Positions 47,506 through 57,230 are shown, counted from the first letter of the stretch. The stretch: 64,000 nucleotides of DNA from Rhizorhapis suberifaciens (GCF_014200045.1 NZ_JACHOV010000004.1:1-64000), one strand, 5' to 3'. Notes: generated from the sequence alone by a model not told the origin. Numbers and translations: made by a program.

Positions 47506-47520
47506 AGCGCTTCATGCGCT
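47506..47520 (+). terminator. Weak stem after the TonB receptor
   Basis: AGCGC-TTCAT-GCGCT is a 5-bp stem 29 bases past the receptor stop, followed by ATTGTCTATT. A second dyad GTGATG-CC-CATCAC lies at about 47484-47497. Either could end the receptor transcript. Both are weak. Confidence 0.35.
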
Positions 47521-47587
47521 ATTGTCTATTGAAGGAGATCGCCCATATGGGCTTCCACTCAAGACCGACGACGACTGGATGTGCGCC

Positions 47588-47734
47588 ATGGCCGCTTTTT
47601 TGAAATCCGAACTGTTCCGCAATTTTCTGGGTGGGTTTGCTCTCGGTGCGGTGCTGGTGTTCACCTTCGGCGGCGATGAACCGGCGCAGCAGTTCCGTAA
47701 TGGGCCGGAGGCGGCGGCAAGGCTGGACTCGTGA
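47588..47734 (+). CDS. Small single-helix membrane protein coupled to msrA
   Basis: A 48-residue peptide, MAAFLKSELFRNFLGGFALG then AVLVFTFGGDEPAQQ, with one membrane helix. Its stop overlaps the msrA start as GTGA, so the two are translated together. No good ribosome binding site precedes 47588 or the alternative ATG at 47579. A strong GAAGGAG at about 47531 instead serves an 18-codon frame at 47547 that overlaps this one, so coupling from that leader is possible. Unrecognised family. Confidence 0.55.
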   Translation: MAAFLKSELFRNFLGGFALGAVLVFTFGGDEPAQQFRNGPEAAARLDS

Positions 47735-48420
47735 AACTGGCAGCGCTTGGTCTGGCGGTGGCATCAGGCGCACTGCTGACCGGCGGCGTCTGGGCGGGAC
47801 GTGATTTGGCGATGGCGGCTGAAAAGGCCGTATTGGCGCCGCCACCGCAAATGAACCCAGCGTCTTCGCGCAAGCAGGAAACAGTCATTTTCGCGGGCGG
47901 ATGCTTCTGGGGCGTGGAGGGCGTCTTCTCCCATGTAAAGGGCGTCACAAGCGCCGTTTCTGGCTATAGCGGCGGCAAAGGACAGTCAGCCAACTATGAT
48001 GCCGTCAGCACCGGACGCACGGGCTTTGCCGAAGCAGTCCGCGTGACCTATGATCCACGGATCGTCCGCTATGGCGACCTGCTAAGAATATTCTTTTCGG
48101 TTGTGGCCGATCCGACGACACTGAACTATCAAGGCCCCGACCACGGTACCCAATATCGCAGCGCCCTGTTTCCACTAACGCCCGAACAGGCAAAGGCTGC
48201 GCGAGCTTATCTTGGACAATTGGCACAGTCAGGCCTTTGGAAGGGTGACATCGTCACCGCCATCGAACCTTATCGCGGTTTCGTGGCTGCGGAGAAGTAC
48301 CACCAGGATTTCATGCAGAAGAACCCGCGCCATCCTTATATCTTGAGGTGGGACCAGCCGAAGCTGGCCGCGTTCAAGAAGCTGTTCCCGCAGCACTATA
48401 GGGAAAAGGCTGCCGGTTAA
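47731..48420 (+). CDS. msrA: Peptide methionine-S-sulfoxide reductase MsrA, exported
   Basis: MsrA repairs methionine-S-sulfoxide in proteins. The 229-residue form begins with a signal peptide or anchor (MKLAALGLAVASGALLTGGVW) and has the active-site GGCFWG with Cys58, then DPTTLNYQGPDHGTQYRSAL and the C-terminal YHQDFMQKNP. The export signal indicates a periplasmic rather than cytosolic enzyme. The start is GTG at 47731, overlapping the small membrane ORF. It converges on infC. Confidence 0.93.
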   Translation: MKLAALGLAVASGALLTGGVWAGRDLAMAAEKAVLAPPPQMNPASSRKQETVIFAGGCFWGVEGVFSHVKGVTSAVSGYSGGKGQSANYDAVSTGRTGFAEAVRVTYDPRIVRYGDLLRIFFSVVADPTTLNYQGPDHGTQYRSALFPLTPEQAKAARAYLGQLAQSGLWKGDIVTAIEPYRGFVAAEKYHQDFMQKNPRHPYILRWDQPKLAAFKKLFPQHYREKAAG

Positions 48421-48507
48421 AGCAGCTTGCGCAAACCGGAATCGCTTCCGTTCGTCCCGAGCACCTCGACTGCCAGCAAGGGCAACAACACCGGCCAAAC
48501 CGGCACG

Positions 48508-49056
48508 CTATTTCGGCGACAGCACCATCAGCATCTGCCGGCCTTCCATGCGAGGATAGGCCTCTACCTTGGCATCCTCTGCCGTATCTTCCGCCACCCG
48601 CTGGAGCAACGCCATACCAAGCTGTTGGTGTGACAGTTCGCGGCCACGAAAACGCAGGGTGATCTTGACCTTATCGCCTTCGCCGATGAAGCTGTGGACC
48701 TTCTTCATCTTGGTGTCATAGTCGTGATCATCGATGTTCGGACGCATCTTGATCTCCTTGATCTCCTGCGTCCTCTGGCTCTTGCGAGCGAGGTTGGCCT
48801 TTTTCTGGGCCTCGTACTTGAATTTGCCGACGTCGAGGAACTTAGCGACGGGCGGATCAGCGTTAGGAGAAACCTCGACGAGATCCAGCCCTACCCCGGC
48901 AGCCTGCTCCATCGCTTCCTGCGTAAACATTACGCCCAGATTTTCGCCATTCTCGTCGATCACCCGCACCTTGGGTGAGGCGATGAACTCATTGTAACGC
49001 GGGCCGTTTTTGGGAGGCTGGGCCGCTAAAGGGCGGCGGATCATCGGGGGACGTAT
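48508..49056 (-). CDS. infC: Translation initiation factor IF-3 (infC) with probable ATA start codon
   Basis: IF-3 binds the 30S subunit and checks the start codon. The family core [21 protein letters not shown] and the C-terminal [18 protein letters not shown] are canonical. The best ribosome binding site, TAGGAGAT, lies 6 bases before an ATA at 49056 and 18 bases before the first ATG at 49044. infC is the classic gene that uses AUU/AUC/AUA so that IF-3 can repress its own translation, so I place the start at ATA (182 residues). It follows thrS by 126 bp; rpmI and rplT, the usual next genes, are not here. Confidence 0.93.
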   Translation of the reverse strand: MRPPMIRRPLAAQPPKNGPRYNEFIASPKVRVIDENGENLGVMFTQEAMEQAAGVGLDLVEVSPNADPPVAKFLDVGKFKYEAQKKANLARKSQRTQEIKEIKMRPNIDDHDYDTKMKKVHSFIGEGDKVKITLRFRGRELSHQQLGMALLQRVAEDTAEDAKVEAYPRMEGRQMLMVLSPK

Positions 49057-49182
49057 AGCAGTATCTCCTATCGAAAATTGCGATTCAGCGAAATTTACAG
49101 TGTTTGCGACCAAGGCGAAAGGGGGAGGCGTCACCGCGATGGCGGAAATGCCCGGTCCGTTGCCTCTCTGCAACTCTTTACA

Positions 49183-51189
49183 TCAGCCGGCGGCCTTCAT
49201 ATCGGGTGGCAATGCCTCTTGTGCAAGTCGCGCGATTGCTTCTTCCAAGGTCAGGACCGACTGACCGCCTTCTGCCCCCAATGTGCGAAGCGCCACTTTG
49301 CCTTCTTCGGCCTCACGTTTGCCCACGACAAGCAGGTTAGGAACCTTCGCCAGGGAATGTTCGCGGACCTTATAGTTGATTTTCTCATTGCGCAGGTCGG
49401 CTTCGACGCGAATGCCGGCAGCCTTAAGTTTTTCCACAACCTCCAGCGCGTAAGCGTCGGCATCGGACACAATCGTCGCAACGACCGCCTGGACTGGGGC
49501 CAGCCAAAGAGGTAAGCGGCCGGCAAAATGTTCGATCAGAATTCCGATGAAGCGTTCATAGGAACCAAAGATCGCGCGATGGAGCATCACGGGTCGGTGC
49601 TTCCCCCCATCCTCGCCCACATAGCTGGCATCCAGCCTTTCCGGCAGCACGCGGTCGGACTGAATCGTTCCGACCTGCCACGTCCGCCCGATGGCATCGG
49701 TCAAATGCCATTCCAGCTTTGGCGCATAAAAGGCCCCCTCTCCGGGCAGTTCCTCCCAGCCATAGGCCTGATTTGCAAGCCCTGCCGCAGCCACGGCGTC
49801 GCGCAGTTCGGCCTCCGCCTGGTCCCACATCCCGTCGGAGCCGAAGCGCTTGTCGGGACGCAACGCGAGCTTGATGGCATAGCTTTCGAAACCCAACTGC
49901 TTGTAAATCCGGTCGGCCAAGGCGCAGAACTTGCGGACCTCGTCCACGATCTGGTCTTCACGGCAAAAGATGTGCGCATCATCCTGGGTGAACTGGCGCA
50001 CGCGCATCAGGCCGTGCAGCGCCCCATGCGGCTCATTCCGGTGGCAACAGCCATTTTCGTATATACGCAGCGGCAAGTCGCGATAGCTCTTGATGCCCTG
50101 TTTGAAGATCAGGACGTGCGCCGGGCAATTCATCGGCTTCAGCGCCATCCAGTCCGCTTCGCCTGTAATCACCGGCCCTTCGTCTTCGGTGTTTGGCACC
50201 TCATCCGGAATGACGAACATATTTTCGCGATACTTGCCCCAATGGCCGGACTGTTCCCACTGGCGCGCGTCCATGATCTGGGGCGTCTTGACCTCGCGAT
50301 AGCCCGCGCCGTCAATCGCCCGGCGCATATAGGCTTCCAGTTCGCGCCAGATCATATAGCCTTTGGGATGCCAAAAGACGGACCCATGCGCTTCCTGTTG
50401 GAGGTGGAACAAGTCCATCTCCTGCCCTAGCTTGCGATGGTCTCGCTTGGCGGCTTCCTCAAGGCGCATCAAATGCGCTTCGAGCTGCTTCTTGTTGAGC
50501 CACCCGGTGCCGTAGATGCGTGACAACATCGCATTCTTCTGGTCGCCGCGCCAATAAGCGCCCGAAACCCGCGTGAGCTTGAATGCTTGCGGATCGAGCT
50601 TGCCAGTCGAGGCCAGATGCGGGCCCCTGCACATGTCCAGCCAATCGCCGCCGGACCAGTAAACCGTGATCTCCTCGCCCTCAGGAAGCTCCGCGGCCCA
50701 TTCCGCCTTGAAACTTTCGCCTTCCGCCTTCCAGCGGGCGATCAGATCCTCGCGCGTCCACACCTCACGACGCAGGGCCTTATCAGCGGCGATGATGCGC
50801 CGCATCTCCTCCTCAATGGCGGGCAAGTCCTCTTCGGTGAAGGGACGGTCCCTGGGTGCAAAGTCATAGTAGAAGCCGTCATCGGTCGCAGGCCCAAAGG
50901 TGATTTGCGTACCCGGAAACAGCTTCTGCACCGCCTCCGCAAGCACATGCGCGAAATCGTGCCTCACCAGTTCCAGCGCGTCCGTCTCATCCTTGACCGT
51001 CACTAGCGCAAGGTCGGCATCCGAATCCAAAGGCCTGTTTATGTCGCGCAGCTCGCCATCGATCTTGGCGGCGAGCGCCGCCTTAGCCAGTCCCGGACCG
51101 ATGGACGCGGCAATATCCGCCGGGGTAGTGCCGGGCGCAACTTCGCGCACACTACCATCGGGAAGGCGGATCTTCAGCATCTGCGTCAT
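49183..51189 (-). CDS. thrS: Threonyl-tRNA synthetase
   Basis: The class II synthetase charges tRNA-Thr. The 668-residue protein starts [17 protein letters not shown] with the N-terminal TGS domain, then the editing domain (SHRD-type region [13 protein letters not shown]), catalytic domain with [12 protein letters not shown] and the C-terminal anticodon domain. The longer frame to 51405 is non-conserved. ATG at 51180 is an alternative. Upstream 51190-51403 (214 bp) holds the divergent promoter area; I see no T-box or gene there. infC follows on the same strand. Confidence 0.97.
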   Translation of the reverse strand: MTQMLKIRLPDGSVREVAPGTTPADIAASIGPGLAKAALAAKIDGELRDINRPLDSDADLALVTVKDETDALELVRHDFAHVLAEAVQKLFPGTQITFGPATDDGFYYDFAPRDRPFTEEDLPAIEEEMRRIIAADKALRREVWTREDLIARWKAEGESFKAEWAAELPEGEEITVYWSGGDWLDMCRGPHLASTGKLDPQAFKLTRVSGAYWRGDQKNAMLSRIYGTGWLNKKQLEAHLMRLEEAAKRDHRKLGQEMDLFHLQQEAHGSVFWHPKGYMIWRELEAYMRRAIDGAGYREVKTPQIMDARQWEQSGHWGKYRENMFVIPDEVPNTEDEGPVITGEADWMALKPMNCPAHVLIFKQGIKSYRDLPLRIYENGCCHRNEPHGALHGLMRVRQFTQDDAHIFCREDQIVDEVRKFCALADRIYKQLGFESYAIKLALRPDKRFGSDGMWDQAEAELRDAVAAAGLANQAYGWEELPGEGAFYAPKLEWHLTDAIGRTWQVGTIQSDRVLPERLDASYVGEDGGKHRPVMLHRAIFGSYERFIGILIEHFAGRLPLWLAPVQAVVATIVSDADAYALEVVEKLKAAGIRVEADLRNEKINYKVREHSLAKVPNLLVVGKREAEEGKVALRTLGAEGGQSVLTLEEAIARLAQEALPPDMKAAG

Positions 51190-51403
51190 GGCTTTGAACT
51201 GGAACTTTCGCGCTTGGAATTGAACCGAGGATGCCTTGTCCGCCTGTGCCCTCCAAGTCAAGGCATGGTTGAGAATTGGCCTTCTTAAACCCCTATGCGT
51301 GGATGGGGCTCCCAAGGGAAAGTGCTTAAGACATTGTGCCGACAAGACCCCGATGTGGTGAAGGACGATGGCTTTCTCATCTGAACCCATTATGTAGGCG
51401 GGC

Positions 51404-52156
51404 ATGCCCGATATGCCTGCCGCGCCATCCTATCTTGCCCGCTCCGAGGGGGTTCGCCTTGCCTATAGGCATCGGAAGGGAACGGGGCCGACAATCGTTT
51501 TCCTGCCCGGCTATATGTCCGACATGGAGGGCGGCAAGGCGCTTGCGCTTGATGCCTGGGCCGAAGCGAACGGCAGGGCTATGCTGCGGCTCGATTATTC
51601 GGGCTGCGGGTCCAGCGAGGGCCATTTTATCGATGGAACCCTTCCCATTTGGCGCGATGATGTCCTGATCCTGCTCGACAAGCTGGTGGAAGGTCCGTTT
51701 GTCATTGTGGGTTCGTCCATGGGCGGCTGGCTCGCTCTGCTCGTGGCTTTGGCCCGGCCGGAGCGGCTGACGGCACTCATTGGCATCGCTGCCGCGCCCG
51801 ACTTCACCGATTGGGGTTTCACTCAGGAGCAAAAGCTCTCCATCTTGCGCGATGGCAAGATCGAGGAACCCTCCGAATATGCCGATCAGCCCTATGTGAC
51901 GACAAAGGCTTTCTGGCAATCGGGGGAGGCAAGCCGCCTTCTTCATGGCTCGATTGCCATCGATTGCCCGGTGCGGTTGCTTCATGGGCAGCGCGACGAT
52001 GCTGTGCCCTGGCGCAATGCGTTGACGCTGGCGCAGCAGATACGTTCAGCCGATGTGCAGATTTTGCTGATAAAAGATGGCGACCATCGGCTGTCGCGCG
52101 ATCAAGACTTGGCGCGCCTTATTGATGCCGTTGCGACCCTGCCGGAGCCGATATGA
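51404..52156 (+). CDS. Alpha/beta hydrolase
   Basis: A 250-residue soluble hydrolase with nucleophile elbow [11 protein letters not shown] (Ser near residue 105), acid in [10 protein letters not shown] and His in [10 protein letters not shown]. It resembles the ABHD10/esterase-like group. Substrate unknown. Its stop overlaps the start of the TPR gene as ATGA, so the two form an operon. Confidence 0.85.
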   Translation: MPDMPAAPSYLARSEGVRLAYRHRKGTGPTIVFLPGYMSDMEGGKALALDAWAEANGRAMLRLDYSGCGSSEGHFIDGTLPIWRDDVLILLDKLVEGPFVIVGSSMGGWLALLVALARPERLTALIGIAAAPDFTDWGFTQEQKLSILRDGKIEEPSEYADQPYVTTKAFWQSGEASRLLHGSIAIDCPVRLLHGQRDDAVPWRNALTLAQQIRSADVQILLIKDGDHRLSRDQDLARLIDAVATLPEPI

Positions 52157-52983
52157 TCCTTCCCTTCTTGTTGATACTCCTTCAGGCCAGTCCAGAAGCT
52201 GAAATCGTTATGGATCGAAAGCGACTGGAAACCAGGAAAGCCGCTCCAAAGCTTGGAGTGGACGAAAAGGTCATGCGCTCTGACTTTGTGCGGCCAAGCG
52301 GTATGCAGCAGAAATTTGAACTCTGCATGGACGCCGCGCTGGACAATCCCGAGGCCGGGGTGAAACAGGCGGAAGCCTGGCGCATGGCCAGCGGAGGCTA
52401 TCTGGCGCGACAGTGCCTGGGCTTTGCTTATGCGCAGCAGGAACGGTGGGCTCCGGCCCTGGTGGCGTTCCAACAGGCCGCCGACGAAGCGGATATCGCG
52501 GGCGATCCGGCGAGCGCGCAGCTCTGGGCGCAGGCGGGTAATGCAGCGTTGGCGGGAGGAGACCCTGCCAAGGCACTAAATCTTTTCGACGCCGCTCTTG
52601 CGCGTGGGTTGCCCGATGGGTTCGAAAAGGGGGAGGTCTATCTTGACCGCGCCCGCGCCCATGTGGCGCTAGATCAGCTTTCAGAGGCGCGTCCGGACAT
52701 GGACAAGGCGCTTGACCAAGTGCCAAAGGACCCGCTTGCCTGGCTGCTGTCCGCCACGCTGGCCCGGCGGGTGGACAATCTTTCTTTGGCGCAGGCCCAT
52801 ATTGCGCGTGCGGTGGCGCTTGCCAAGGATGATGCATCGGTAGCCCTTGAAGAAGGCAATATCGCAATGCTTTCGGGAGCTGAGGACGTATCCAGGCTTG
52901 CTTGGGAACGAGCCGTCAGGCTGGCTCCCAACAGCCCGGCTGGAAAGGCGGCGGCAGAGAGTTTGAAGCGATTGGGAGTTTGA
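52153..52983 (+). CDS. TPR-repeat protein
   Basis: A 276-residue protein with several 34-residue helical repeats (from about 65: YLARQCLGFAYAQQERWAPA, AQLWAQAGNAALAGGDPAKA and so on), preceded by a short hydrophobic N-terminus ([12 protein letters not shown]) that may be a weak signal peptide. TPR proteins act as scaffolds; no function is visible. It is coupled to the hydrolase upstream. Its last codons and stop codon lie inside a 17-bp tandem repeat, so the C-terminus depends on copy number. Confidence 0.75.
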   Translation: MILPFLLILLQASPEAEIVMDRKRLETRKAAPKLGVDEKVMRSDFVRPSGMQQKFELCMDAALDNPEAGVKQAEAWRMASGGYLARQCLGFAYAQQERWAPALVAFQQAADEADIAGDPASAQLWAQAGNAALAGGDPAKALNLFDAALARGLPDGFEKGEVYLDRARAHVALDQLSEARPDMDKALDQVPKDPLAWLLSATLARRVDNLSLAQAHIARAVALAKDDASVALEEGNIAMLSGAEDVSRLAWERAVRLAPNSPAGKAAAESLKRLGV

Positions 52984-53011
52984 AGCGATTGGGAGTTTGA
53001 AGCGATTGGGA
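52961..53011. repeat. 17-bp tandem repeat, three perfect copies
   Basis: The unit GTTTGAAGCGATTGGGA occurs three times without a mismatch at 52961-52977, 52978-52994 and 52995-53011. It spans the end of the TPR gene. As 17 is not a multiple of 3, each copy changes frame. The stop codon TGA arises in the second copy. With one copy the frame would run on to add ASTSLAKP. Confidence 0.95.
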
Positions 53012-53078
53012 GCCAGCACCAGCCTGGCAAAGCCATAGGGGTCGCCGACAGAAATGATGAGCGGCGCAAAAATGAGAG

Positions 53079-53107
53079 GGGCCGCCAGCGTTTTACGCCA
53101 GCGGCCC
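53079..53107 (-). terminator. Terminator of a small minus-strand transcript
   Basis: Arms at 53079-53090 and 53096-53107 form a 12-bp stem. Two positions are C-A mismatches on the plus strand but G-U pairs on the minus strand, so the fold belongs to minus-strand RNA. It is followed by CTCTCATTTTTG on that strand. It would end the transcript that carries the tiny ORF at 53240. Confidence 0.7.
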
Positions 53108-53183
53108 TTCAACATGGTCAGCGGCCGGAAGTGCCGCACCGGAGAACTATGTTACCGCGCTTGATAGCGAGGCAGAACCTTGC

Positions 53184-53240
53184 TTAGCAGCGAGTTCCCC
53201 GAATGGACTTGACCGACCCCCTTGCTGAACCATGAGACAT
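53184..53240 (-). CDS. Tiny ORF (18 codons) behind a perfect Shine-Dalgarno sequence
   Basis: Minus-strand AAAGGAGGTGATCC, fully complementary to the 16S rRNA 3' end, ends 1 base before an ATG at 53240 (7 bases from GGAGG). The frame reads MSHGSARGSVKSIRGTRC and stops. An overlapping second frame of 28 codons starts at 53233 and ends at 53147 (MVQQGGRSS...). Upstream, TGTCACC/GGTGACA (53273-53300) makes a 7-bp leader stem; downstream a terminator follows. I recognise neither peptide. The stretch 53012-53439 holds no other gene I can support. Confidence 0.45.
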   Translation of the reverse strand: MSHGSARGSVKSIRGTRC

Positions 53241-53272
53241 CGGATCACCTCCTTTCGCGTTGTTGAACCTGG

Positions 53273-53300
53273 TGTCACCGGCTCTTTCGATCTGGTGACA
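53273..53300 (-). promoter_or_regulatory. Leader stem upstream of the tiny ORF
   Basis: TGTCACC (53273-53279) and GGTGACA (53294-53300) pair over a 14-base loop, about 18 bases before the Shine-Dalgarno sequence of the tiny minus-strand ORF. An AT-rich tract at 53340-53372 farther upstream may hold the promoter. The role is unknown. Confidence 0.35.
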
Positions 53301-53439
53301 AGCATATTTGTGAATCAATCCGAGTCGCCGATCAAGGCTTGAAAAAATTTATTTTCGAATCATAATTATGCGCTCGCGCCGTAATCCCGACGCGGGTTTC
53401 CCACAGAAACAGCCGTTTGAAGAAACGCCGGAATGCGGC

Positions 53440-53970
53440 TCAGCCTCGGCAATCCTCTACCACGCGGGCGAATTCGGCCCAAGGTGGCATGGCGAGATAG
53501 GGGCGCCCGCTAACTTCGACAATGAATCGCCCCCGGCTGAACGACATGCGATCGAGCGCAGGATCCATGGCGTCGATCTCCGCCGACGCATAAGGTGGAG
53601 CGCCGGCCGAAGTGTAGGCCGGCCAAATAGCCTCTCCAAAACTCGTCCTCACCTTCATCTGGCTCGCCGCGCCAGCATCGCCCGCGCGTGAAAGCGTGAT
53701 GCGTCGATTGGCCCGGTTGCAGCGAATGGCAAAATCAGGCGCGACGCCGGGCTGACCGAAGGCAGCGACGGGGCCCTGCGCGCCCTGCGTATAGCTCCAA
53801 TTGCCGGGCGTCATCGGCCAATCGCGCCAATCGGCGCTTGCGGGCAGCGGCGTTTGCGGCACTGAAGTTGCCGAGCGCACGGGAACCGGCGATGGTGACG
53901 GAGGAGCGGACGCCGGAACACAGCCCGCGAGGGCCAACAGAAGGATCAACGTGGGAAAAGAAAGGTGCAT
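53440..53970 (-). CDS. Uncharacterised lipoprotein
   Basis: A 176-residue protein with a lipoprotein signal peptide and lipobox LALAGC (Cys17), a Ser/Pro-rich linker, then a conserved globular part (DWRDWPMTPGNWSYTQGA, MDPALDRMSFSRGRFIVEV). This layout is common in sphingomonads, but the family has no known function. It lies between the tiny-ORF region and the HD protein gene, all on the minus strand. Confidence 0.75.
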   Translation of the reverse strand: MHLSFPTLILLLALAGCVPASAPPSPSPVPVRSATSVPQTPLPASADWRDWPMTPGNWSYTQGAQGPVAAFGQPGVAPDFAIRCNRANRRITLSRAGDAGAASQMKVRTSFGEAIWPAYTSAGAPPYASAEIDAMDPALDRMSFSRGRFIVEVSGRPYLAMPPWAEFARVVEDCRG

Positions 53971-54054
53971 AGCGCATGCTTATGCCCGGCAAGTTACTGG
54001 CGCTCAACCGCAAATCGGGCGAGGCCGCAAAGGCGGCGGCTGAGCTGCCCTTGG

Positions 54055-54858
54055 TCAAAGGAAGTTATTGGGCCAGATCATTGTCCGCCACATATGCGCC
54101 ACGGGCGATCCGTCAAAGCCCAGGCCCTCCTCCGGCTCGCGAAAGTGCCGCCCGATGATGTCCTTGAACAGTTCCGGATCGATCTCCTCTCCTTCTTCTT
54201 CGAAGAAATATATGTCGTAGAGCGTCACTTGCCGGGCCTTCATGTACCAGCGGTGCGCCCGGGCATATTCGGCGTCGCGGCGCAGATAATCCGGCGGGAC
54301 ATAGTCACGGCCAAAGAAACGGAAATAACTTTCCGGATAGTCATAACCGACGCTTTCATCGGCAAAATAGCGCAGGCATTGGTGATATTGCACCGCCCAC
54401 GCGATGTCTTCACTCACATAAGGCGCGATCATCTGCGCACTCCAATAGCCATGATCGGCACGAATGAGGCAGCCATTGGAGATGTCATGCAGCAGGCAGG
54501 CCATGACCACGGGTTCGTCCAGCCCGTCATCAAGCGCCCGCTTGGCCGACGTCGTCAAATGCCGGCCGGTGAGCCCGCCAAAGCGATATTTGAAGAAATC
54601 GAGCAGTTTCGGCTGGCCCGGCATTTTAGGCAGAGCGGGATTGTCGCCCATCATGAACACCGTGCGCTCGTCCATCTTGGCGAGCAGGCCGGCCTCCACA
54701 TTGTCCAGTCCAGTACCCGCAAGGGCCACCGGCGCAGGCAGGATCATCCGCCGCAAGCCCGCCTGCCCGTGCTCCCCCTCCCCCGCCTCAGCGATGAGCA
54801 GCGCCTCCATTTGTGCGGCGGTCATCATGGGAAGAATGGGTGATGGCTCATTTGCCAT
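54055..54858 (-). CDS. HD-domain metal-dependent phosphohydrolase-like protein
   Basis: A 267-residue protein with the HD-type pair in ACLLHDISNGCL (His-Asp) and further histidines in RADHGYWSAQMIAPYV and VQYHQCLRYF, consistent with a metal site for nucleotide or phosphate hydrolysis. Substrate unknown. The start at 54858 lacks a clear ribosome binding site; an ATG at 54828 is possible. Positions 53971-54054 are empty. uvrB lies 120 bp upstream on the same strand. Confidence 0.75.
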   Translation of the reverse strand: MANEPSPILPMMTAAQMEALLIAEAGEGEHGQAGLRRMILPAPVALAGTGLDNVEAGLLAKMDERTVFMMGDNPALPKMPGQPKLLDFFKYRFGGLTGRHLTTSAKRALDDGLDEPVVMACLLHDISNGCLIRADHGYWSAQMIAPYVSEDIAWAVQYHQCLRYFADESVGYDYPESYFRFFGRDYVPPDYLRRDAEYARAHRWYMKARQVTLYDIYFFEEEGEEIDPELFKDIIGRHFREPEEGLGFDGSPVAHMWRTMIWPNNFL

Positions 54859-54978
54859 TTATCGCGCTGGCAACGGCCCAAGGCAAGACGTTCCTAACCG
54901 CGCTTCCGTCCACCCTCATCCCTGCGAAAGCGGAGACCCAGCTTGCCCAGCCCCCCAACTGTCCCCATCAGCCCAACA

Positions 54979-57162
54979 TCATCGCCCAAATTTCCGTTGC
55001 ACCTTCCCGTAGCGCAATTTGCGCGTGCCCGGCTTGCCCTCGCTCGCCCGCCCCTTGGGCGAAGCCACCCGATCCTCCACAGGTAGCCCCAGTTCCTCCG
55101 CCTCCAGCTTTCGGATTTCGTCACGCAAACGCCCAGCCTCCTCGAATTCCAGGTCAGCGGCGGCGGCGCGCATCTGTTTTTCCAGGTCCTCGATATAGGC
55201 GCGCAGGTTATGGCCGACGAGGTGCGGGCGGTCGTCGACGCCGGTGTCGACAGTGACCTGATCCTTACTGGCCACATGGGCGATGATGTCGCCGATATGC
55301 TTGCGGATCGTCGCCGGTGTGATGCCGTGCTCCGCATTATAGGCGAGTTGCTTTTCGCGGCGGCGGCTGGTCTCGTTCAGGGCGCGTTCCATACTGCCGG
55401 TCATGCGATCCGCATAAAGGATGACGCGTCCGTCAATATTGCGCGCCGCGCGGCCGATGGTCTGAATGAGCGAGGTTTCGGAGCGAAGGAAGCCTTCCTT
55501 GTCCGCGTCCAATATCGCCACCAGTCCGCATTCGGGAATATCCAGACCTTCGCGCAACAAGTTGATGCCGACCAGCACGTCATAGACGCCGAGCCGCAAG
55601 TCGCGGATCAACTCGATGCGCTCCAGAGTTTCGACATCGCTATGCATGTAGCGGACCTTGATCCCCGCTTCGTGCATGAACTCAGTCAAATCCTCAGCCA
55701 TGCGCTTGGTGAGCGTAGTGACCAGCGTGCGATAGCCCTTTTTGGCGGTTTCCTTCGCCTCGTAGATGAGGTCATCCACCTGATCCTCGATTGGCTTGAT
55801 CTCGACGGGCGGATCGATAAGTCCGGTAGGCCGGATCACCTGCTCACTGAACACGCCGCCGGTCTGGTTCATCTCCCAGGAACCGGGCGTCGCAGACACG
55901 CTGATCGTTTGGGGCCGCATCGCGTCCCATTCGTTGAAACGCAGCGGCCGGTTGTCGATGCAACTGGGCAAGCGGAAACCATATTCGGCCAACGTCACCT
56001 TGCGGCGATGATCGCCCCGCGCCATTGCCCCAATCTGCGGCACCGTCTGATGGCTTTCATCGACGAACAAAAGGGCGTTTTCCGGCAGATATTCGAAGAG
56101 CGTTGGCGGCGGCTCGCCGGGAAGACGTCCAGTCAGGAACCGGCTGTAATTTTCGATGCCCGCGCAGCTACCGGTGGCAGCGATCATCTCCAGGTCGAAG
56201 TTGGTACGCTGCTCCAACCGCTGCGCCTCCAGCAGCTTCGCCTCAGCGGTCAATTCCTTCAAGCGCTCCGCCAGTTCGTGCCGGATCGCCTCCATCGCCT
56301 GCTTTAGCGTTGGTCCCGGTGTGACATGGTGGCTGTTGGGGAAAACCTTCACATAATCGAGGCTCGCGACCTTCTTGCCCGTCAGCGGATCGAACTCGAC
56401 AATCTCTTCGATCTCGTCCCCGAAAAACGCGATACGCCAGGCGGTATCCTCATAGTGCGAGGGAAAGATTTCCAAACTGTCGCCGCGTACCCGGAATGCA
56501 CCGCGCACGAACGACGCCTCATTGCGTTTATACTGAAGCGCGACGAGCTTGCGGATAATCTCCCGCTGGTCGGACACCTCGCCCTTTTTCATGGAAAAGG
56601 TCATGGCCGAATAGGTTTCGACCGAACCGATGCCATAGATGCAGCTGACCGAGGCGACGATCAGCACATCGTCCCGCTCCAGCAGCGACCTGGTGGCCGA
56701 ATGGCGCATCCGGTCGATGGCCTCGTTCACGCTCGACTCCTTTTCAATATAGGTGTCGGATCGCGGCACATAGGCTTCGGGTTGATAATAATCATAGTAG
56801 CTGACGAAATATTCGACCGCATTTTCGGGGAAGAAGCTTTTGAACTCCCCATAAAGCTGTGCCGCCAATATCTTGTTGGGTGCGAGCACCAGCGCGGGCC
56901 GCTGCGTCGCTTCGATGACCTTTGCCATGGTGAAGGTCTTACCCGATCCGGTAACGCCCAACAGCACCTGGTCCTTTTCCCCGGCATTGGCGGTTTCCAC
57001 CAACTCGGCAATGGCGGTCGGCTGATCGCCCGACGGCTCGTATTCGGACACCAGCTTGAACCGCCTGCCCCCTTCGCTCTTTTCGGGGCGGAGCGGGCGA
57101 TGCGGAACGAAGGCGCTTCCGGTTTCCGGTTCGTCCAGCGTGGTTCTGATTTGAATCGTCAT
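54979..57162 (-). CDS. uvrB: Excinuclease ABC subunit B
   Basis: UvrB is the damage-verifying helicase of nucleotide excision repair. The 727-residue product has helicase motif [13 protein letters not shown] near residue 73, the beta-hairpin with the [12 protein letters not shown] signature, DESHQTVPQ (motif II), [16 protein letters not shown] (motif V region) and a C-terminal UVR domain ([20 protein letters not shown]) that meets UvrC. The ATG at 57162 ([13 protein letters not shown]) starts the conserved part; the frame continues upstream without family similarity. Divergent from the DUF3617 gene. Confidence 0.97.
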   Translation of the reverse strand: MTIQIRTTLDEPETGSAFVPHRPLRPEKSEGGRRFKLVSEYEPSGDQPTAIAELVETANAGEKDQVLLGVTGSGKTFTMAKVIEATQRPALVLAPNKILAAQLYGEFKSFFPENAVEYFVSYYDYYQPEAYVPRSDTYIEKESSVNEAIDRMRHSATRSLLERDDVLIVASVSCIYGIGSVETYSAMTFSMKKGEVSDQREIIRKLVALQYKRNEASFVRGAFRVRGDSLEIFPSHYEDTAWRIAFFGDEIEEIVEFDPLTGKKVASLDYVKVFPNSHHVTPGPTLKQAMEAIRHELAERLKELTAEAKLLEAQRLEQRTNFDLEMIAATGSCAGIENYSRFLTGRLPGEPPPTLFEYLPENALLFVDESHQTVPQIGAMARGDHRRKVTLAEYGFRLPSCIDNRPLRFNEWDAMRPQTISVSATPGSWEMNQTGGVFSEQVIRPTGLIDPPVEIKPIEDQVDDLIYEAKETAKKGYRTLVTTLTKRMAEDLTEFMHEAGIKVRYMHSDVETLERIELIRDLRLGVYDVLVGINLLREGLDIPECGLVAILDADKEGFLRSETSLIQTIGRAARNIDGRVILYADRMTGSMERALNETSRRREKQLAYNAEHGITPATIRKHIGDIIAHVASKDQVTVDTGVDDRPHLVGHNLRAYIEDLEKQMRAAAADLEFEEAGRLRDEIRKLEAEELGLPVEDRVASPKGRASEGKPGTRKLRYGKVQRKFGR

Positions 57163-57230
57163 AGGCAGTTGATATGGTAGTCCGGAACAAGGGCGCAATA
57201 ACAGCCACCATCTCCGGGAGGATCCTATCC

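Noticed and set aside
53240-53256. Sequence equal to the 3' end of 16S rRNA on the plus strand (GGATCACCTCCTTT)
   Set aside because: No rRNA homology extends upstream of it; it is the complement of a perfect Shine-Dalgarno sequence of a minus-strand ORF.
53976-54158. 60-codon plus-strand ORF between the lipoprotein and HD protein genes
   Set aside because: Overlaps the 3' end of the HD gene, has no ribosome binding site and no conserved features.
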